A stretch of DNA of 64,000 nt from Tropicibacter sp. Alg240-R139 (GTDB taxonomy: Bacteria; Pseudomonadota; Alphaproteobacteria; Rhodobacterales; Rhodobacteraceae), in NCBI RefSeq assembly GCF_900537075.1, contig NZ_UNRA01000001.1, forward strand, positions 1,078,191 through 1,142,190, written 5' to 3'. Made by a program: the position numbers and the translations under genes. Shown one piece after another: positions 41,033 to 49,623 of this stretch; positions within the stretch are counted from its first letter, which is position 1, and each line of letters starts with the position of its first letter. The notes below the pieces were generated by a model. It was given only the letters and a program-made list of their open reading frames with translations. It ran no database searches and was not told where the DNA came from.

Positions 41033-42388
41033 TCAAGCGGCGTCCAGAGTGGAATGACCCAACCAGTCACTCCAGGCGGTCTTGGCGCGGTCGGTGTAGG
41101 CCTTGTAGCGGTTCTTGCGTCCGCGACGCCCGCCTTTCAGGCCATCGACCGGGCGGAACAGACCAAAATTGACGTTCATCGGCTGGAATGTCTTGGCCTC
41201 GGCCCCGCCGGTGATGTGATGGATCAAGGCACCCATAGCGCTGTCTTGCGGCACCTGGGGCAGTTCAATGCCAAGGATTTCTGCCGCCGCCATCCGGCCC
41301 GCCAGTAGCCCCATGGCCGCGCTTTCGACATATCCTTCGACACCGGTGATCTGCCCGGCGAAACGCACATTGGGGCGCGATTTCAGGCGCATCTGGTCGT
41401 CCAGCAGGGTGGGTGAATTCAAGAATGTGTTGCGGTGGATGCCACCCAGGCGGGCAAAGCTGGCGTTTTCCAGTCCCGGAATCATGCGCAATACTTCGGC
41501 CTGGGCGCCGTATTTCATCTTGGTTTGAAAGCCCACGATGTTGAACAATGTGCCAAGCGCATTGTCTCGGCGCAGCTGCACCACAGCGTACGCTTTGATG
41601 TCTGGTTGGTGCGGGTTGGTCAGACCTACGGGTTTCATCGGGCCAAAACGCAAAGTCTCGCGACCTCGATCGGCCATCACTTCGATCGGCAGGCAGCCGT
41701 CAAAGTATCCGGCGGTTTCGCCTTCGTGGAACTCGGTCTTGTCGGCCGCCAGCAGCGCGTCGATGAAGGCCTCGTACTGGTCTTTGTCCATCGGGCAGTT
41801 CAGATAGGCGGTGCGCTCTTCCTCGGTTTCGCCCTTGTCATAGCGTGACTGCATCCACGCTTTGGACATGTCGATGCTTTCGGCATAGATGATCGGCGCG
41901 ATGGCATCAAAAAACGCCAACGCCTCCGCGCCGGTCTCGGCCTGGATTGCGGCACCCAGATCGGGCGAGGTCAGCGGACCGGTCGCAAAGATCCAATTGC
42001 CGTCGTCGGGCAGGGTTGTGATCTCGTCATAAGACACAGTGACATGCGGATGCGACTTGAGCCGCTTGGTAATTGTCTCGGCAAAGGGCTCGCGGTCCAC
42101 AGCCAGCGCGCCACCCGCAGGCAGGCGATGGTGATCCGCGGTTGTCATGATCAACCCATTTGCCGCGCGCATTTCCCAATGCAGCAGGCCAACGGCGTTC
42201 TGTTCATCGTCGTCCGAGCGGAAAGAGTTCGAGCACACCATCTCTCCCAGGTTGCCGGTCTGGTGGGCAAAGGTTTCGACCTTGGGGCGCATTTCGTGGA
42301 TGACCACATCAACGCCCATTTCCGCCGCCTGCCAGGCGGCCTCGGACCCGGCCATGCCGCCGCCCACGATATGCAAAACTTGTGTCAT
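41033..42388 (-). CDS. trmFO: methylenetetrahydrofolate-tRNA (uracil-54-C5) methyltransferase TrmFO
   Basis: This 451-residue FAD enzyme uses methylene-THF to make T54 in tRNA. The FAD motif [17 protein letters not shown] (Rossmann Gly9-Gly14), [15 protein letters not shown]-like [10 protein letters not shown], and [17 protein letters not shown] are diagnostic. ATG at 42388 is chosen; the frame is open 12 codons further but has no better start. The gene follows the structured intergenic element. Confidence 0.94.
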   Translation of the reverse strand: MTQVLHIVGGGMAGSEAAWQAAEMGVDVVIHEMRPKVETFAHQTGNLGEMVCSNSFRSDDDEQNAVGLLHWEMRAANGLIMTTADHHRLPAGGALAVDREPFAETITKRLKSHPHVTVSYDEITTLPDDGNWIFATGPLTSPDLGAAIQAETGAEALAFFDAIAPIIYAESIDMSKAWMQSRYDKGETEEERTAYLNCPMDKDQYEAFIDALLAADKTEFHEGETAGYFDGCLPIEVMADRGRETLRFGPMKPVGLTNPHQPDIKAYAVVQLRRDNALGTLFNIVGFQTKMKYGAQAEVLRMIPGLENASFARLGGIHRNTFLNSPTLLDDQMRLKSRPNVRFAGQITGVEGYVESAAMGLLAGRMAAAEILGIELPQVPQDSAMGALIHHITGGAEAKTFQPMNVNFGLFRPVDGLKGGRRGRKNRYKAYTDRAKTAWSDWLGHSTLDAA

Positions 42389-42492
42389 GGGGTGCCATTT
42401 AGGGCAGGGCGGCCAATCACGCAACGCCCGACATCATCTGCCAAGAGAGCGAAACCGCCCTTTGTGCCATGTGCCCAGATCGTGAGGGGGTG

Positions 42493-42574
42493 TTTTTGGG
42501 GTCGCCGCTGCGGGAATGTCGGTGTCAGAGAGAGGCTGACAAGGAGGGACCTTCCGCCCACGGCGACCCAAAAA
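42493..42574. ncRNA. highly structured intergenic element, candidate small RNA or regulatory hairpin
   Basis: TTTTTGGGGTCGCCG (42493-42507) pairs with CGGCGACCCAAAAA (42561-42574) with one bulged G. Nested inside are GGAA/TTCC (42513-42516/42552-42555) and TGTCAG/CTGACA (42523-42528/42536-42541) closing a 7-base loop. The outer arms are flanked by T- or A-runs on both strands. It lies in the 298-base gap between trmFO and the enoyl-CoA hydratase gene. It lacks the conserved SRP RNA GGAAGCAGC loop and does not resemble 6S RNA. Confidence 0.4.
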
Positions 42575-42686
42575 TCGCTTAAGTGTCCAGCCGTTACCGG
42601 ACCCTTGCCCAATGTTTGCCACAGTGTTGCCCAGATTGATAGTTCAAATTTGGAAACAATTTTACAAGTTTCGGGAAACGATCAAC

Positions 42687-43472
42687 TCACTGCGTCCAAT
42701 TGGGGTCTCGTTTCTCGATAAAGGCCGCGATTCCCTCTTCGGTGTCGCGATAGAGCATGTTTTCGACCATGACATCGCCGGTATAGGCATACGCCTGATC
42801 CAACGGCATCTGAACTTGCTGATAGAATGCCTGCTTGCCGGTCTTTACAGCAGCCCCCAATTTCCCTGCCAGAGTTTCAGCCAGCGCCGCTGTCTCATCA
42901 ACAAGGTTGTCAAGCGGCACGGCGCGGTTGATCAAACCCAGTTCGGCGGCGCGCGCGGCGTTGATGAATTGCCCGGTGGTCAACATCTCGAAAGCATGTT
43001 TGCGTGGGATGTTGCGCGACAGGGCTACCATCGGGGTCGAACAGAAGAGGCCAATGTTCACGCCATTTACCCCAAATCGCGTGCCCTCTGCCGCGATGGC
43101 AAGATCACAGGTGGCAACCAGCTGGCACCCGGCTGCGGTGGCAATTCCGTGCACCTGCGCGATGACAGGCTGTGGCAATTGCTGCACGGTCATCATCATC
43201 CGGGCGCAGCGATCAAAGAGGTCCTTGAAATAGGCCTTGCCGCCATCTTCGGCTTGGCGCCCGGCGGTCATCTGTTTCAGGTCATGGCCAGCACAGAACG
43301 CCTTGCCAGACCCCGACAGGATCACGGCGCGAATTGACCGGTCACCCTTCAGCCTTTCGAACTCGTCCTGGAGCGCTCCCAACATCTCGTCGCTCAGCGC
43401 ATTCAGCCGCTCGGGCGCGTTCATGTTCAGATGCGCGACCGCCCCTGTGTCGCTACGTTCCAGAATTGCCAT
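42687..43472 (-). CDS. enoyl-CoA hydratase/isomerase family protein
   Basis: This 261-residue crotonase-fold enzyme has the oxyanion-hole segments SGSGKAFCAGHDLKQM and QVHGIATAAGCQLVATCD, and FGVNGVNIGLFCSTPMV. It probably hydrates enoyl-CoA or acts on a related acyl-CoA; Glu residues of a standard hydratase are not clearly placed (IGLFCSTPM replaces the usual PE stretch), so isomerase or hydrolase activity is possible. ATG at 43472 has GGAG 6 bases before it. It is divergent from the thioesterase gene. Confidence 0.85.
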   Translation of the reverse strand: MAILERSDTGAVAHLNMNAPERLNALSDEMLGALQDEFERLKGDRSIRAVILSGSGKAFCAGHDLKQMTAGRQAEDGGKAYFKDLFDRCARMMMTVQQLPQPVIAQVHGIATAAGCQLVATCDLAIAAEGTRFGVNGVNIGLFCSTPMVALSRNIPRKHAFEMLTTGQFINAARAAELGLINRAVPLDNLVDETAALAETLAGKLGAAVKTGKQAFYQQVQMPLDQAYAYTGDVMVENMLYRDTEEGIAAFIEKRDPNWTQ

Positions 43473-43533
43473 CTTGCTCTCCACCCAAATCTGGGGGCAA
43501 CTCTAGGGGCAAGTCGGGAAGAGGGAAAGAAGC

Positions 43534-43977
43534 ATGTCATTGGCACTGAATATCGAAGACCTAATGGAATATTTAGCCAGTGTTTTCCCACAGGTATCTG
43601 ATGACTTCGCCATCGAAGAGCTGAGTGAGGATCATCTGATCATGCGCCTGAAGGTGGCGCATCGGCATCTGCGACCCGGCGGCACGGTGTCGGGTCCGTC
43701 AATGTTTGCCCTGGCTGATTGCGGCGTTTACGCGATGGTACTGGCGCGGGTTGGTCGGCAGGGGCTGGCCGTGACGTCCGGTTGTTCGATGGATTTCCTG
43801 CGCAAACCCGAGGGCGACGTCGATATGCTGGCCGAGGTGCGCTTGCTGAAACTGGGCAAGCTGCTGGCCGTTGGTGATGTGCTAATGCGTTCTGAAGGGT
43901 CGGAAAAGATCGTGGCGCGTGCAACCATGACCTATTCTATCCCGCCTGCGGGGTCTGCGGCTGCGACGGCCGGATAA
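43534..43977 (+). CDS. PaaI-type hotdog thioesterase
   Basis: This 147-residue hotdog protein has the PaaI-family block GGTVSGPSMFALADCGVYAM and SGCSMDFLRKPEGDVDMLAEV. It should hydrolyse acyl-CoA thioesters in the cytoplasm; its neighbour is a crotonase-type enzyme on the other strand, which fits acyl-CoA metabolism. Substrate unknown. Confidence 0.82.
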   Translation: MSLALNIEDLMEYLASVFPQVSDDFAIEELSEDHLIMRLKVAHRHLRPGGTVSGPSMFALADCGVYAMVLARVGRQGLAVTSGCSMDFLRKPEGDVDMLAEVRLLKLGKLLAVGDVLMRSEGSEKIVARATMTYSIPPAGSAAATAG

Positions 43978-43978
43978 C

Positions 43979-44004
43979 AAAAAAGGCCGGAGCAAGCTCC
44001 GGCC
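43979..44004 (-). terminator. intrinsic terminator of the DUF1127 gene
   Basis: GGCCGGAGC (43985-43993) and GCTCCGGCC (43996-44004) form a perfect 9-bp stem with a 2-base loop. On the minus strand the stem is followed by TTTTTT, so it ends transcription of the DUF1127 gene. It also lies just past the thioesterase stop. Confidence 0.85.
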
Positions 44005-44046
44005 AGTGAAGAGGTCCCAAACGAAAAATGGGACGGGGATAACCTC

Positions 44047-44274
44047 TTAGATTTGCCAGAACCGGCGTTTGGCCTCGCGCGTGCGCTGTTTCGGGGTCAA
44101 GCCGACGTCAGCCAGCAAATGATCGTCCAAATAACTCAGGTTGACGCGGGTTCGGCGCCGTTGCTCCCATGTTGTGACCTTCGCTGCAAAGCGTACGGCC
44201 AGATCCGCGATCAGCGGCAGCCGTGGGCTCGCGTTCAGCAGGTTCAGGGCGGGGCTATGCATCAGACGTGTCAT
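44047..44274 (-). CDS. DUF1127 small protein
   Basis: This 75-residue protein has the DUF1127 motif near its C-terminus: YLDDHLLADVGLTPKQRTREAKRRFW, preceded by VTTWEQRRRTRVNLS. DUF1127 proteins in alphaproteobacteria take part in phosphate/carbon homeostasis and small-RNA turnover. ATG at 44274 is used with AAAGGA 8 bases upstream; ten more codons are open upstream. It is divergent from the MocR gene and shares a repeat-rich intergenic region with it. Confidence 0.85.
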   Translation of the reverse strand: MTRLMHSPALNLLNASPRLPLIADLAVRFAAKVTTWEQRRRTRVNLSYLDDHLLADVGLTPKQRTREAKRRFWQI

Positions 44275-44288
44275 GACTGGGTCCTTTT

Positions 44289-44385
44289 CGAATTGTATTG
44301 ACACAATTGTACGTCACTTGGCACATTGATTTGATACATTCCGAATTGTGTCTAATCAAAGAAAGAATTGTAATGGGTACAATTT
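44289..44385. promoter_or_regulatory. five ATTGT/ACAATT motifs in the MocR-DUF1127 divergent region
   Basis: Copies are GAATTGT (44290-44296), the palindrome ACAATTGT (44303-44310), GAATTGTG (44343-44350), GAATTGTA (44365-44372) and ACAATT (44379-44384), the last overlapping the MocR start codon region. Repeated, partly inverted motifs of this kind are typical of MocR-type operators and would allow control of both divergent genes. Confidence 0.55.
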
Positions 44386-45785
44386 GGCCAACGTCACTGC
44401 CTGACGCCAAGGGACCAAAATACAAAATGGTGGCAGATACGATCCGAAACGCCATCGAAAACAAGGACCTGCAGGCCGGGGCAAAGTTACCCCCTGTACG
44501 CGAGCTTGCCTATACTTTGTCTATTACGCCTGGCACGGTGGCGCGGGCCTATACGATCTTAACCGACGAAGGGTTGCTCGAAGCTGGGGTGGGACGAGGG
44601 ACATTCGTGGCCGATCCACAAACCCAACACCAAGGATTCGCCCCGATTGAGGTGGACGTGATCGCCCACAACAGCCATGCGCAGGATGGTTATGCGGTCA
44701 ATATGTTTTCTCCACACTTGCCCAGTGTCGGGCAAGCGCAGCTGATCCGGCAACTTTTGGCACAGATTGCCCAAGACCCCCCTTCAGGCTTGATGCATTA
44801 TCCCAGCCGTGCAGGCGCGTTGCCAGCGCGGCAGGCAGCGCTCAAATGGCTATCGCAGGCCCCCTTGGGGCGGCTGAGCGAAAATGAAATCGTGCTGACC
44901 AATGGTGGGCAAAACGCAATCTCGATGATCTTGCAGGCTGTTTTGCGCGGCCGCCGCCCCGTGATTTTGGTCGAAGAGTTGTCTTATCCCGGCTTCCGCC
45001 GCGCTGCTGAATTGCTCCGGGCCGAGGTTGTGCCGGTGCCCATGGACGAACATGGTGTCATCCCCGAGGCTCTGGACGCTCTGGCGCGCCAGCATGAGGC
45101 TCAGGTCTTTTGCACGTCACCCGAAGTACACAACCCGACAACTGTGTTCACACCCCTGGATCGACGCGAGGCTGTGGTGGCCATCGCCCGTAAGCGGGGC
45201 TTTTTTCTGATCGAAGACGATTGTTATCGTCACATGCCTGCACAAGCGCCGGGATATCGGATGTTGGCGCCGGACCGTACGTGGTTTGTCACGTCCATCT
45301 CCAAATCCATCACGCCCGCGCTGCGCATCGGCATCGCGGTTGCGCCCGAAGGGCAGGTGGCCGACCTGCGGCGGGCGGTTGAACACGGGTTCTTTGGTCT
45401 CGCGACACCGATGTTGGATCTGAGCGCCGCGTTGCTTGGCCACCCGCAGTTGCCCCAGATGCTGGATGCGCTGCAAAGGGTGACCGGGGACTATATCAAG
45501 GCAGCTGTGAACATTCTTGGATCCTATTCTCTCAGATGGCGTCATCCGGTTCCATTTCTGTGGCTGACCCTGCCATCGGGCTGGCGCTCGGCGTCCTTTT
45601 GCCAGGCGGCTGAGGCGCAGGGTATTCAGATCCGTTCCGCCGAGGAATACGCCTGCCGTACGTCACGCACGCCCCATGCGGTACGGTTGGCGATCAACGC
45701 AGGCGTCAGCTTGCCAACCTACGAGGCTGCGCTGATGCGCCTACGCCATCTGCTGGATAACCCACCCGAGCGACTTAGCGTTTGA
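44373..45785 (+). CDS. MocR-type PLP-dependent transcriptional regulator
   Basis: This 470-residue regulator fuses a GntR winged helix (about 15-85, KMVADTIRNAIENKDLQAG and TLSITPGTVARAYTIL) to a fold-type I aminotransferase domain (about 115-460). The PLP lysine lies in TSISKSITPALRIG, with FLIEDDCYRHM and TSPEVHNPTTVFT before it. MocR proteins sense amines or PLP derivatives. The frame is open 25 codons upstream, but ATG 44373 fits the GntR start. Its target is unknown apart from likely autoregulation and the divergent DUF1127 gene. Confidence 0.92.
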   Translation: MGTIWPTSLPDAKGPKYKMVADTIRNAIENKDLQAGAKLPPVRELAYTLSITPGTVARAYTILTDEGLLEAGVGRGTFVADPQTQHQGFAPIEVDVIAHNSHAQDGYAVNMFSPHLPSVGQAQLIRQLLAQIAQDPPSGLMHYPSRAGALPARQAALKWLSQAPLGRLSENEIVLTNGGQNAISMILQAVLRGRRPVILVEELSYPGFRRAAELLRAEVVPVPMDEHGVIPEALDALARQHEAQVFCTSPEVHNPTTVFTPLDRREAVVAIARKRGFFLIEDDCYRHMPAQAPGYRMLAPDRTWFVTSISKSITPALRIGIAVAPEGQVADLRRAVEHGFFGLATPMLDLSAALLGHPQLPQMLDALQRVTGDYIKAAVNILGSYSLRWRHPVPFLWLTLPSGWRSASFCQAAEAQGIQIRSAEEYACRTSRTPHAVRLAINAGVSLPTYEAALMRLRHLLDNPPERLSV

Positions 45786-46275
45786 ACCTGCCCAAAAGTC
45801 AGTTTTTACCAGTAGTCGGTACAGGGTCACCAAAGAACCCAACCAACTGCTTGATGTGCCCATCAGCGTGCGGCGTGCCAAAGCCGTGCCGTTTGAGCAA
45901 GACGATGCCGCCGAAAACCCTAATTTCCAAGTAATTGAGCCATCTCACGAATCTGGACTGCGGTGCCTGTCACCACGAATTGCGACAACTTCATCCAATG
46001 AGGCCGTGTCGCCCGAACCTCATGGCGCTTTGCCTATTTTCTGGCACAGCTCGGTGGTTTCGATCCCTGGGTATAATGTCGGAAGTGATTGAGAAGAGAT
46101 TTTGAGTCGGAATTCGTGGGGTAAAATAATACCTATTTTGTATGTCTTTGATTTTATTGAGTAAAATAAGATTTGCAGTGCTTGACGCGACTATCAGGTG
46201 CACATAGAACCCATCCATCGAATTCGGAGCGGCTCGATTGGGTCGCTCTTTCACATCAAACAGGACTATCCTGCC
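45786..46275. other. 490-base intergenic region upstream of rplM
   Basis: No convincing gene is present. A minus-strand frame of about 48 codons reads HGFGTPHADGHIKQLV and ends near 45790, and a plus-strand frame of 78 codons spans 45856-46092, but neither has a recognised domain or a good ribosome binding site. The right end is AT-rich with two dyads, AAAATA/TATTTT (46123-46139) and ATTTTA/TAAAAT (46151-46167), just before the predicted rplM promoter. Confidence 0.5.
46182..46210 (+). promoter_or_regulatory. predicted housekeeping promoter of rplM-rpsI
   Basis: TTGACG (46182-46187) and TAGAAC (46205-46210) are spaced by 17 bases, 66 bases upstream of the rplM start. The -35 is strong, the -10 weaker. 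Confidence 0.45.
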
Positions 46276-46734
46276 ATGAAAACCTTTTCTGCAACACCTG
46301 CAGACATCGACAAGAAATGGATCCTGATCGACGCCGAGGGCGTTGTTCTGGGCCGTCTTGCTTCGATCATTGCCATGCGTCTGCGTGGCAAGCACAAAGC
46401 GTCGTTCACCCCGAACATGGACATGGGCGACAATGTCATCGTGATCAACGCTGACAAGATCCAGATGACCGGCAAGAAGCGCGAAGAAAACTTCTACTGG
46501 CACACTGGGCACCCGGGCGGCATCAAGTCGCGCACCAAGCAGCAGATCCTCGAGGGTGCACACCCCGAGCGCGTCGTGACCCAAGCGGTCAAGCGCATGC
46601 TGCCGGGCAACCGTCTGGCCCGTACCCAGATGACCAACCTGCGCGTTTATGCTGGTGCTGAGCACCCGCACGAAGCCCAGTCGCCCGAAGTTCTGGATGT
46701 TGCATCCATGAACAAGAAAAACACCCGGAGCTAA
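46276..46734 (+). CDS. rplM: 50S ribosomal protein L13
   Basis: This 152-residue protein has the L13 fold: [40 protein letters not shown] and [23 protein letters not shown] at 46276 is chosen; a longer frame open upstream has no support. It precedes rpsI by 6 bases, the standard pair. Confidence 0.97.
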   Translation: MKTFSATPADIDKKWILIDAEGVVLGRLASIIAMRLRGKHKASFTPNMDMGDNVIVINADKIQMTGKKREENFYWHTGHPGGIKSRTKQQILEGAHPERVVTQAVKRMLPGNRLARTQMTNLRVYAGAEHPHEAQSPEVLDVASMNKKNTRS

Positions 46735-46740
46735 TGACCG

Positions 46741-47226
46741 ATGGCTGATCAGATCAATACTCTCGAAGAGTTGAGCGCCGTTGCAGGCGTTGAAACCGTG
46801 GCCGAAGAAATCGTCCTGCGCGAACCCGTGCGTGACGAACTGGGCCGCTCGTATGCCACCGGCAAGCGTAAAGACGCTGTTGCGCGCGTTTGGATCAAAC
46901 CGGGTTCCGGCAAGGTCACCGTGAACGGCAAAGACCAGGACATTTATTTTGCACGTCCCGTTCTGCAGCTGATCCTGCGCCAGCCGTTCCAGGTTGCCGG
47001 CGTTGAAGGTGAATTCGACGTTGTTGCGACCGTCAAAGGCGGCGGCCTGACCGGTCAGGCCGGTGCGGTCAAGCACGGCATCTCGAAAGCACTGCAACTG
47101 TACAACCCCGCTCTGCGTGGTGCTCTGAAAGCCGCTGGCTTCCTGACCCGCGACAGCCGCGTTGTGGAACGTAAGAAATACGGTAAGCGCAAAGCGCGTC
47201 GCTCGTTCCAGTTCTCCAAGCGTTAA
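46741..47226 (+). CDS. rpsI: 30S ribosomal protein S9
   Basis: This 161-residue protein includes [21 protein letters not shown], the [19 protein letters not shown] block and the basic tail [15 protein letters not shown] whose last residues reach the P site. An acidic N-terminal extension of about 30 residues precedes the core and is usual in alphaproteobacteria. A terminator follows. Confidence 0.97.
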   Translation: MADQINTLEELSAVAGVETVAEEIVLREPVRDELGRSYATGKRKDAVARVWIKPGSGKVTVNGKDQDIYFARPVLQLILRQPFQVAGVEGEFDVVATVKGGGLTGQAGAVKHGISKALQLYNPALRGALKAAGFLTRDSRVVERKKYGKRKARRSFQFSKR

Positions 47227-47250
47227 GCTTCGGATTTATCGAACAGAAAA

Positions 47251-47277
47251 GGGCCACGCAATCGCGTGGCCCTTTTT
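47251..47277 (+). terminator. intrinsic terminator after rpsI
   Basis: GGGCCACGC (47251-47259) pairs with GCGTGGCCC (47264-47272) around a 4-base loop, followed by TTTTT. It ends the rplM-rpsI transcript. Confidence 0.92.
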
Positions 47278-47336
47278 CGTTTGGGCGTCACATTTGGTCT
47301 CAATTTGATTTAAGTGCCTCTTCTGGCTTAATGTGC

Positions 47337-47349
47337 ATGCATATTGCAT
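47337..47349 (+). promoter_or_regulatory. ATGCA/TGCAT dyad upstream of truncated haemoglobin gene
   Basis: ATGCATATTGCAT is a perfect 5-bp dyad with a 3-base centre, 21 bases upstream of the haemoglobin start; TGCATG-type steps flank it. Position suggests an operator or leader element. It only loosely resembles NsrR half-sites. Confidence 0.35.
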
Positions 47350-47369
47350 GAATATTGGCGGAATTTGTT

Positions 47370-47738
47370 ATGGGCACCACGGTGTACGAAAAGTACGGCG
47401 GTTTCAAAACCATCAGCCGCATCGTTATGAACTTCTACGAAATGGCGCTGGATTCCGACCAGATCGGGGACTATTTTGCGGATGTAGACATGCCGCGTCT
47501 GATGGATCATCAAACCAAGTTCATTTCCTCGCTGGTGGGGGGGCCGGTGTCCTTTTCCGATGACAGATTGCGCGTTGTGCACGCCCAGCTGAACATCTCG
47601 CACGCGGATTTTGATGAAATGGGGCGGCTTCTGTCTGCGGCGCTGAGCGATCACGGAATGAAGCCGTCGGATGTGGATTTCGTGCTACACGAGATTGAAA
47701 GCAAACGCGCGATCATAGTGACGGCGGACGAGGGATGA
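47370..47738 (+). CDS. group 1 truncated haemoglobin
   Basis: This 122-residue haem protein has the trHbN layout: VYEKYGGFKTISRIVMNFYE with Tyr23 at the likely B10 position, FADVDMPRLMDHQTKFISSL, GGPVSF and the proximal histidine His71 in RVVHAQLNISHADFDEM. Such proteins bind oxygen or nitric oxide. ATG 47370 is preferred to an upstream TTG; GGCGGAA lies about 8 bases before it. It overlaps the adenylate cyclase gene by 4 bases (ATGA), implying a shared signal. Confidence 0.87.
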   Translation: MGTTVYEKYGGFKTISRIVMNFYEMALDSDQIGDYFADVDMPRLMDHQTKFISSLVGGPVSFSDDRLRVVHAQLNISHADFDEMGRLLSAALSDHGMKPSDVDFVLHEIESKRAIIVTADEG

Positions 47739-48784
47739 GTATCACGGCCATCAACGAGCAATTGCTGCGCTCCATCGGGGTGGGTGTGGCCATTGTCGAC
47801 GGGGTCAGTCACGAATTTGTCTTTGCCAACAAACCCTTTTGCGAATGGTTTGGAACCCCGGACGATAAGACCAGACTGAGTGAGTTGATCGAAGGGTTGT
47901 CGCCCGTCGACCTGGGCGAGGGCGATGCCGAAGGGCGCATGTTCACCGGAGAAGTGGAACTCAAGCGAAAGCGCAGAACGCTGGTCATCGCGGTTTCGAT
48001 CTCGGCCACGCGGTCCGGCGATCAACGGTTGTTGGTGGTCGAATGTCAAAACATCACTCGCATCCGCGAGCTGGAATCGATGATCGACAGCTATTCGACC
48101 ATGGTCGAACGCAACACGCGCGAGCTGGAGCGTGAAAAAGAGCGGGTGGAAAAGCTGTTGCTGAACCTGATGCCGCGTTCGGTCTATGAAGAATTCAAGA
48201 CCTTTGGCGTGGTCACGCCACAACTGTACGATCAGGTTTCAGTCGTGATGTTGGATTTTGTCGATTTCACCGCGTTTGCGACCAAAACCGATCCGACGGT
48301 AACGTTGTCAGAACTGAACGACATCTTCACCGCCTTTGATCGCATCGTCGAGCAATACGGCTGCGAGCGGATCAAGACCATTGGCGACGCGTATCTGGCC
48401 GTCAGTGGTATGCCTGATCCGGCACCAGAACATGCCTCTGCCGTGGCCCATTGTGCCGTGCGATTCCTGAGGTATCTGGAACGGCGCAACGAAAGCCATC
48501 AGCACACATGGCGCGCGCGGATCGGATTGGGGACGGGCGCTGCGGTCGGGTCTGTCGTGGGCATTCAGAAATACGTCTATGACGTCTTTGGCCCGGCGGT
48601 GAACATGGCCTCACGGCTTCAGATGATGGCCGATCCGATGGGCATCGTTGCCCCCGAAGAGATGAAGTTCGACCTGATCGACGAGTTCCAGATCGGTGAT
48701 TTTGGTGCCCATCAGATCAAGGGCCTGGGCGCGATGGACCTGATCACGGTCGAGGCGAACCTGAGGCCTGCCCATGTACGCTAA
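47735..48784 (+). CDS. class III adenylate cyclase with PAS-like sensor
   Basis: This 349-residue protein has a PAS-like domain (about 1-110, GVGVAIVDGVSHEFVFANKP), a coiled signalling helix (110-155, ELEREKERVEKLLLNLMP) and a class III cyclase domain (165-340). Metal-binding Asp174 and Asp218, purine-specifying Lys214 and Asp283, and Asn290/Arg294 are all present, which predicts cAMP rather than cGMP. No membrane segment is seen. It is translationally coupled to a haemoglobin gene, so gas or redox sensing is plausible. Confidence 0.9.
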   Translation: MSITAINEQLLRSIGVGVAIVDGVSHEFVFANKPFCEWFGTPDDKTRLSELIEGLSPVDLGEGDAEGRMFTGEVELKRKRRTLVIAVSISATRSGDQRLLVVECQNITRIRELESMIDSYSTMVERNTRELEREKERVEKLLLNLMPRSVYEEFKTFGVVTPQLYDQVSVVMLDFVDFTAFATKTDPTVTLSELNDIFTAFDRIVEQYGCERIKTIGDAYLAVSGMPDPAPEHASAVAHCAVRFLRYLERRNESHQHTWRARIGLGTGAAVGSVVGIQKYVYDVFGPAVNMASRLQMMADPMGIVAPEEMKFDLIDEFQIGDFGAHQIKGLGAMDLITVEANLRPAHVR

Positions 48785-48786
48785 GC

Positions 48787-49623
48787 TCAGCGTTTGAATG
48801 GGGGCAGGTCGCCGCTCAGCGGGACTTCTCCGATAAACCCACCAGATGCCAGCAGCCGTTTGTCGCCACCGCGTTTCTGGTCGATCTTGCGGGCGGTGCG
48901 TTTGATCTCTTTCATCGCGCGATAGGTGAATGGCCCGCGCCCGTCGTCGGGGGCCGCTTTGCCGAAATCGGTGCGCTCGCTGCCAATGACACTGGCGGGA
49001 ATGTCTACTCGGTTGGACAGGTCCGAAAACATGCCTTGAACGGCAACGGCGGGGTCCAGTTGATAGGCGCGAAAGCCGGGCCAAGGACGGGTGATGAAAT
49101 CATCCAGATGGTCGCAATAACTTTGCGATTGCTCCAACAGCTGCGCGGCGCCGCTTGGGCTGAGCAGGTAAGCGGCGGCACTGGGAAGAACGCCGACAAC
49201 CCGGCGCAGGTTTTGCCCCCCCAGAACGCGCATGGGACCAAATCGATAGCGCCCGCCAACCGCGTCCAGTTTGACCAGATCGAATTGCGCTTGTTCGGAT
49301 CCCAAGGCGGTGATCACTGCACCAGCGGTGGACGACAACAAAATGTCGTCCTCAAAAATCGCACCGGGCCGGTCGGTTTCAACGATGGTTTCCCAGGTCT
49401 TGCGGTGGCTTTCGAACACCGCGACCTCGGTCTTTGTCATGCTCCAATAAGGCCCCCAACTGTGCGGCCTGTATCGGGGCGATGTGTAATCACGCGTGGC
49501 TGAGGCATCAGTGGCAGAAACACGAATGGGGGCGGTGATGCCCCCATGCGCGCATTGGTCTGTCATGAAAACGGCGCGGTCCGGGACGCGATCGAGGTTC
49601 AGGAAATAAACCTCTGTTTTCAT
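48787..49623 (-). CDS. glycosyltransferase family 25
   Basis: This 278-residue protein resembles LPS-type GT25 enzymes: VYFLNLDRVPDRAVFMTDQ at the N-terminus, KTEVAVFESHRKTWETIVE, and the acidic metal motif AIFEDDILLS. YLLSPSGAAQLLEQS is the conserved later block. The ATG at 49623 overlaps the stop of the upstream 745-residue gene by 4 bases, so the two are coupled and probably act on one glycan. Donor and acceptor are unknown. Confidence 0.85.
   Translation of the reverse strand: MKTEVYFLNLDRVPDRAVFMTDQCAHGGITAPIRVSATDASATRDYTSPRYRPHSWGPYWSMTKTEVAVFESHRKTWETIVETDRPGAIFEDDILLSSTAGAVITALGSEQAQFDLVKLDAVGGRYRFGPMRVLGGQNLRRVVGVLPSAAAYLLSPSGAAQLLEQSQSYCDHLDDFITRPWPGFRAYQLDPAVAVQGMFSDLSNRVDIPASVIGSERTDFGKAAPDDGRGPFTYRAMKEIKRTARKIDQKRGGDKRLLASGGFIGEVPLSGDLPPFKR

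Noticed and set aside
42493-42574. SRP RNA or 6S RNA identity for the structured element
   Set aside because: The conserved GGAAGCAGC loop of SRP RNA is missing and the fold does not show the 6S central bubble.
45790-45936. Minus-strand frame of about 48 codons containing HGFGTPHADGHIKQLV
   Set aside because: It has no convincing ribosome binding site, no domain and a GTG start only; possible remnant, but not supportable.
45991-47097. A long minus-strand open frame of 368 codons across rplM-rpsI
   Set aside because: It is antisense to two clear ribosomal protein genes and has no recognisable domain; GC-rich codon bias creates such mirrored frames.
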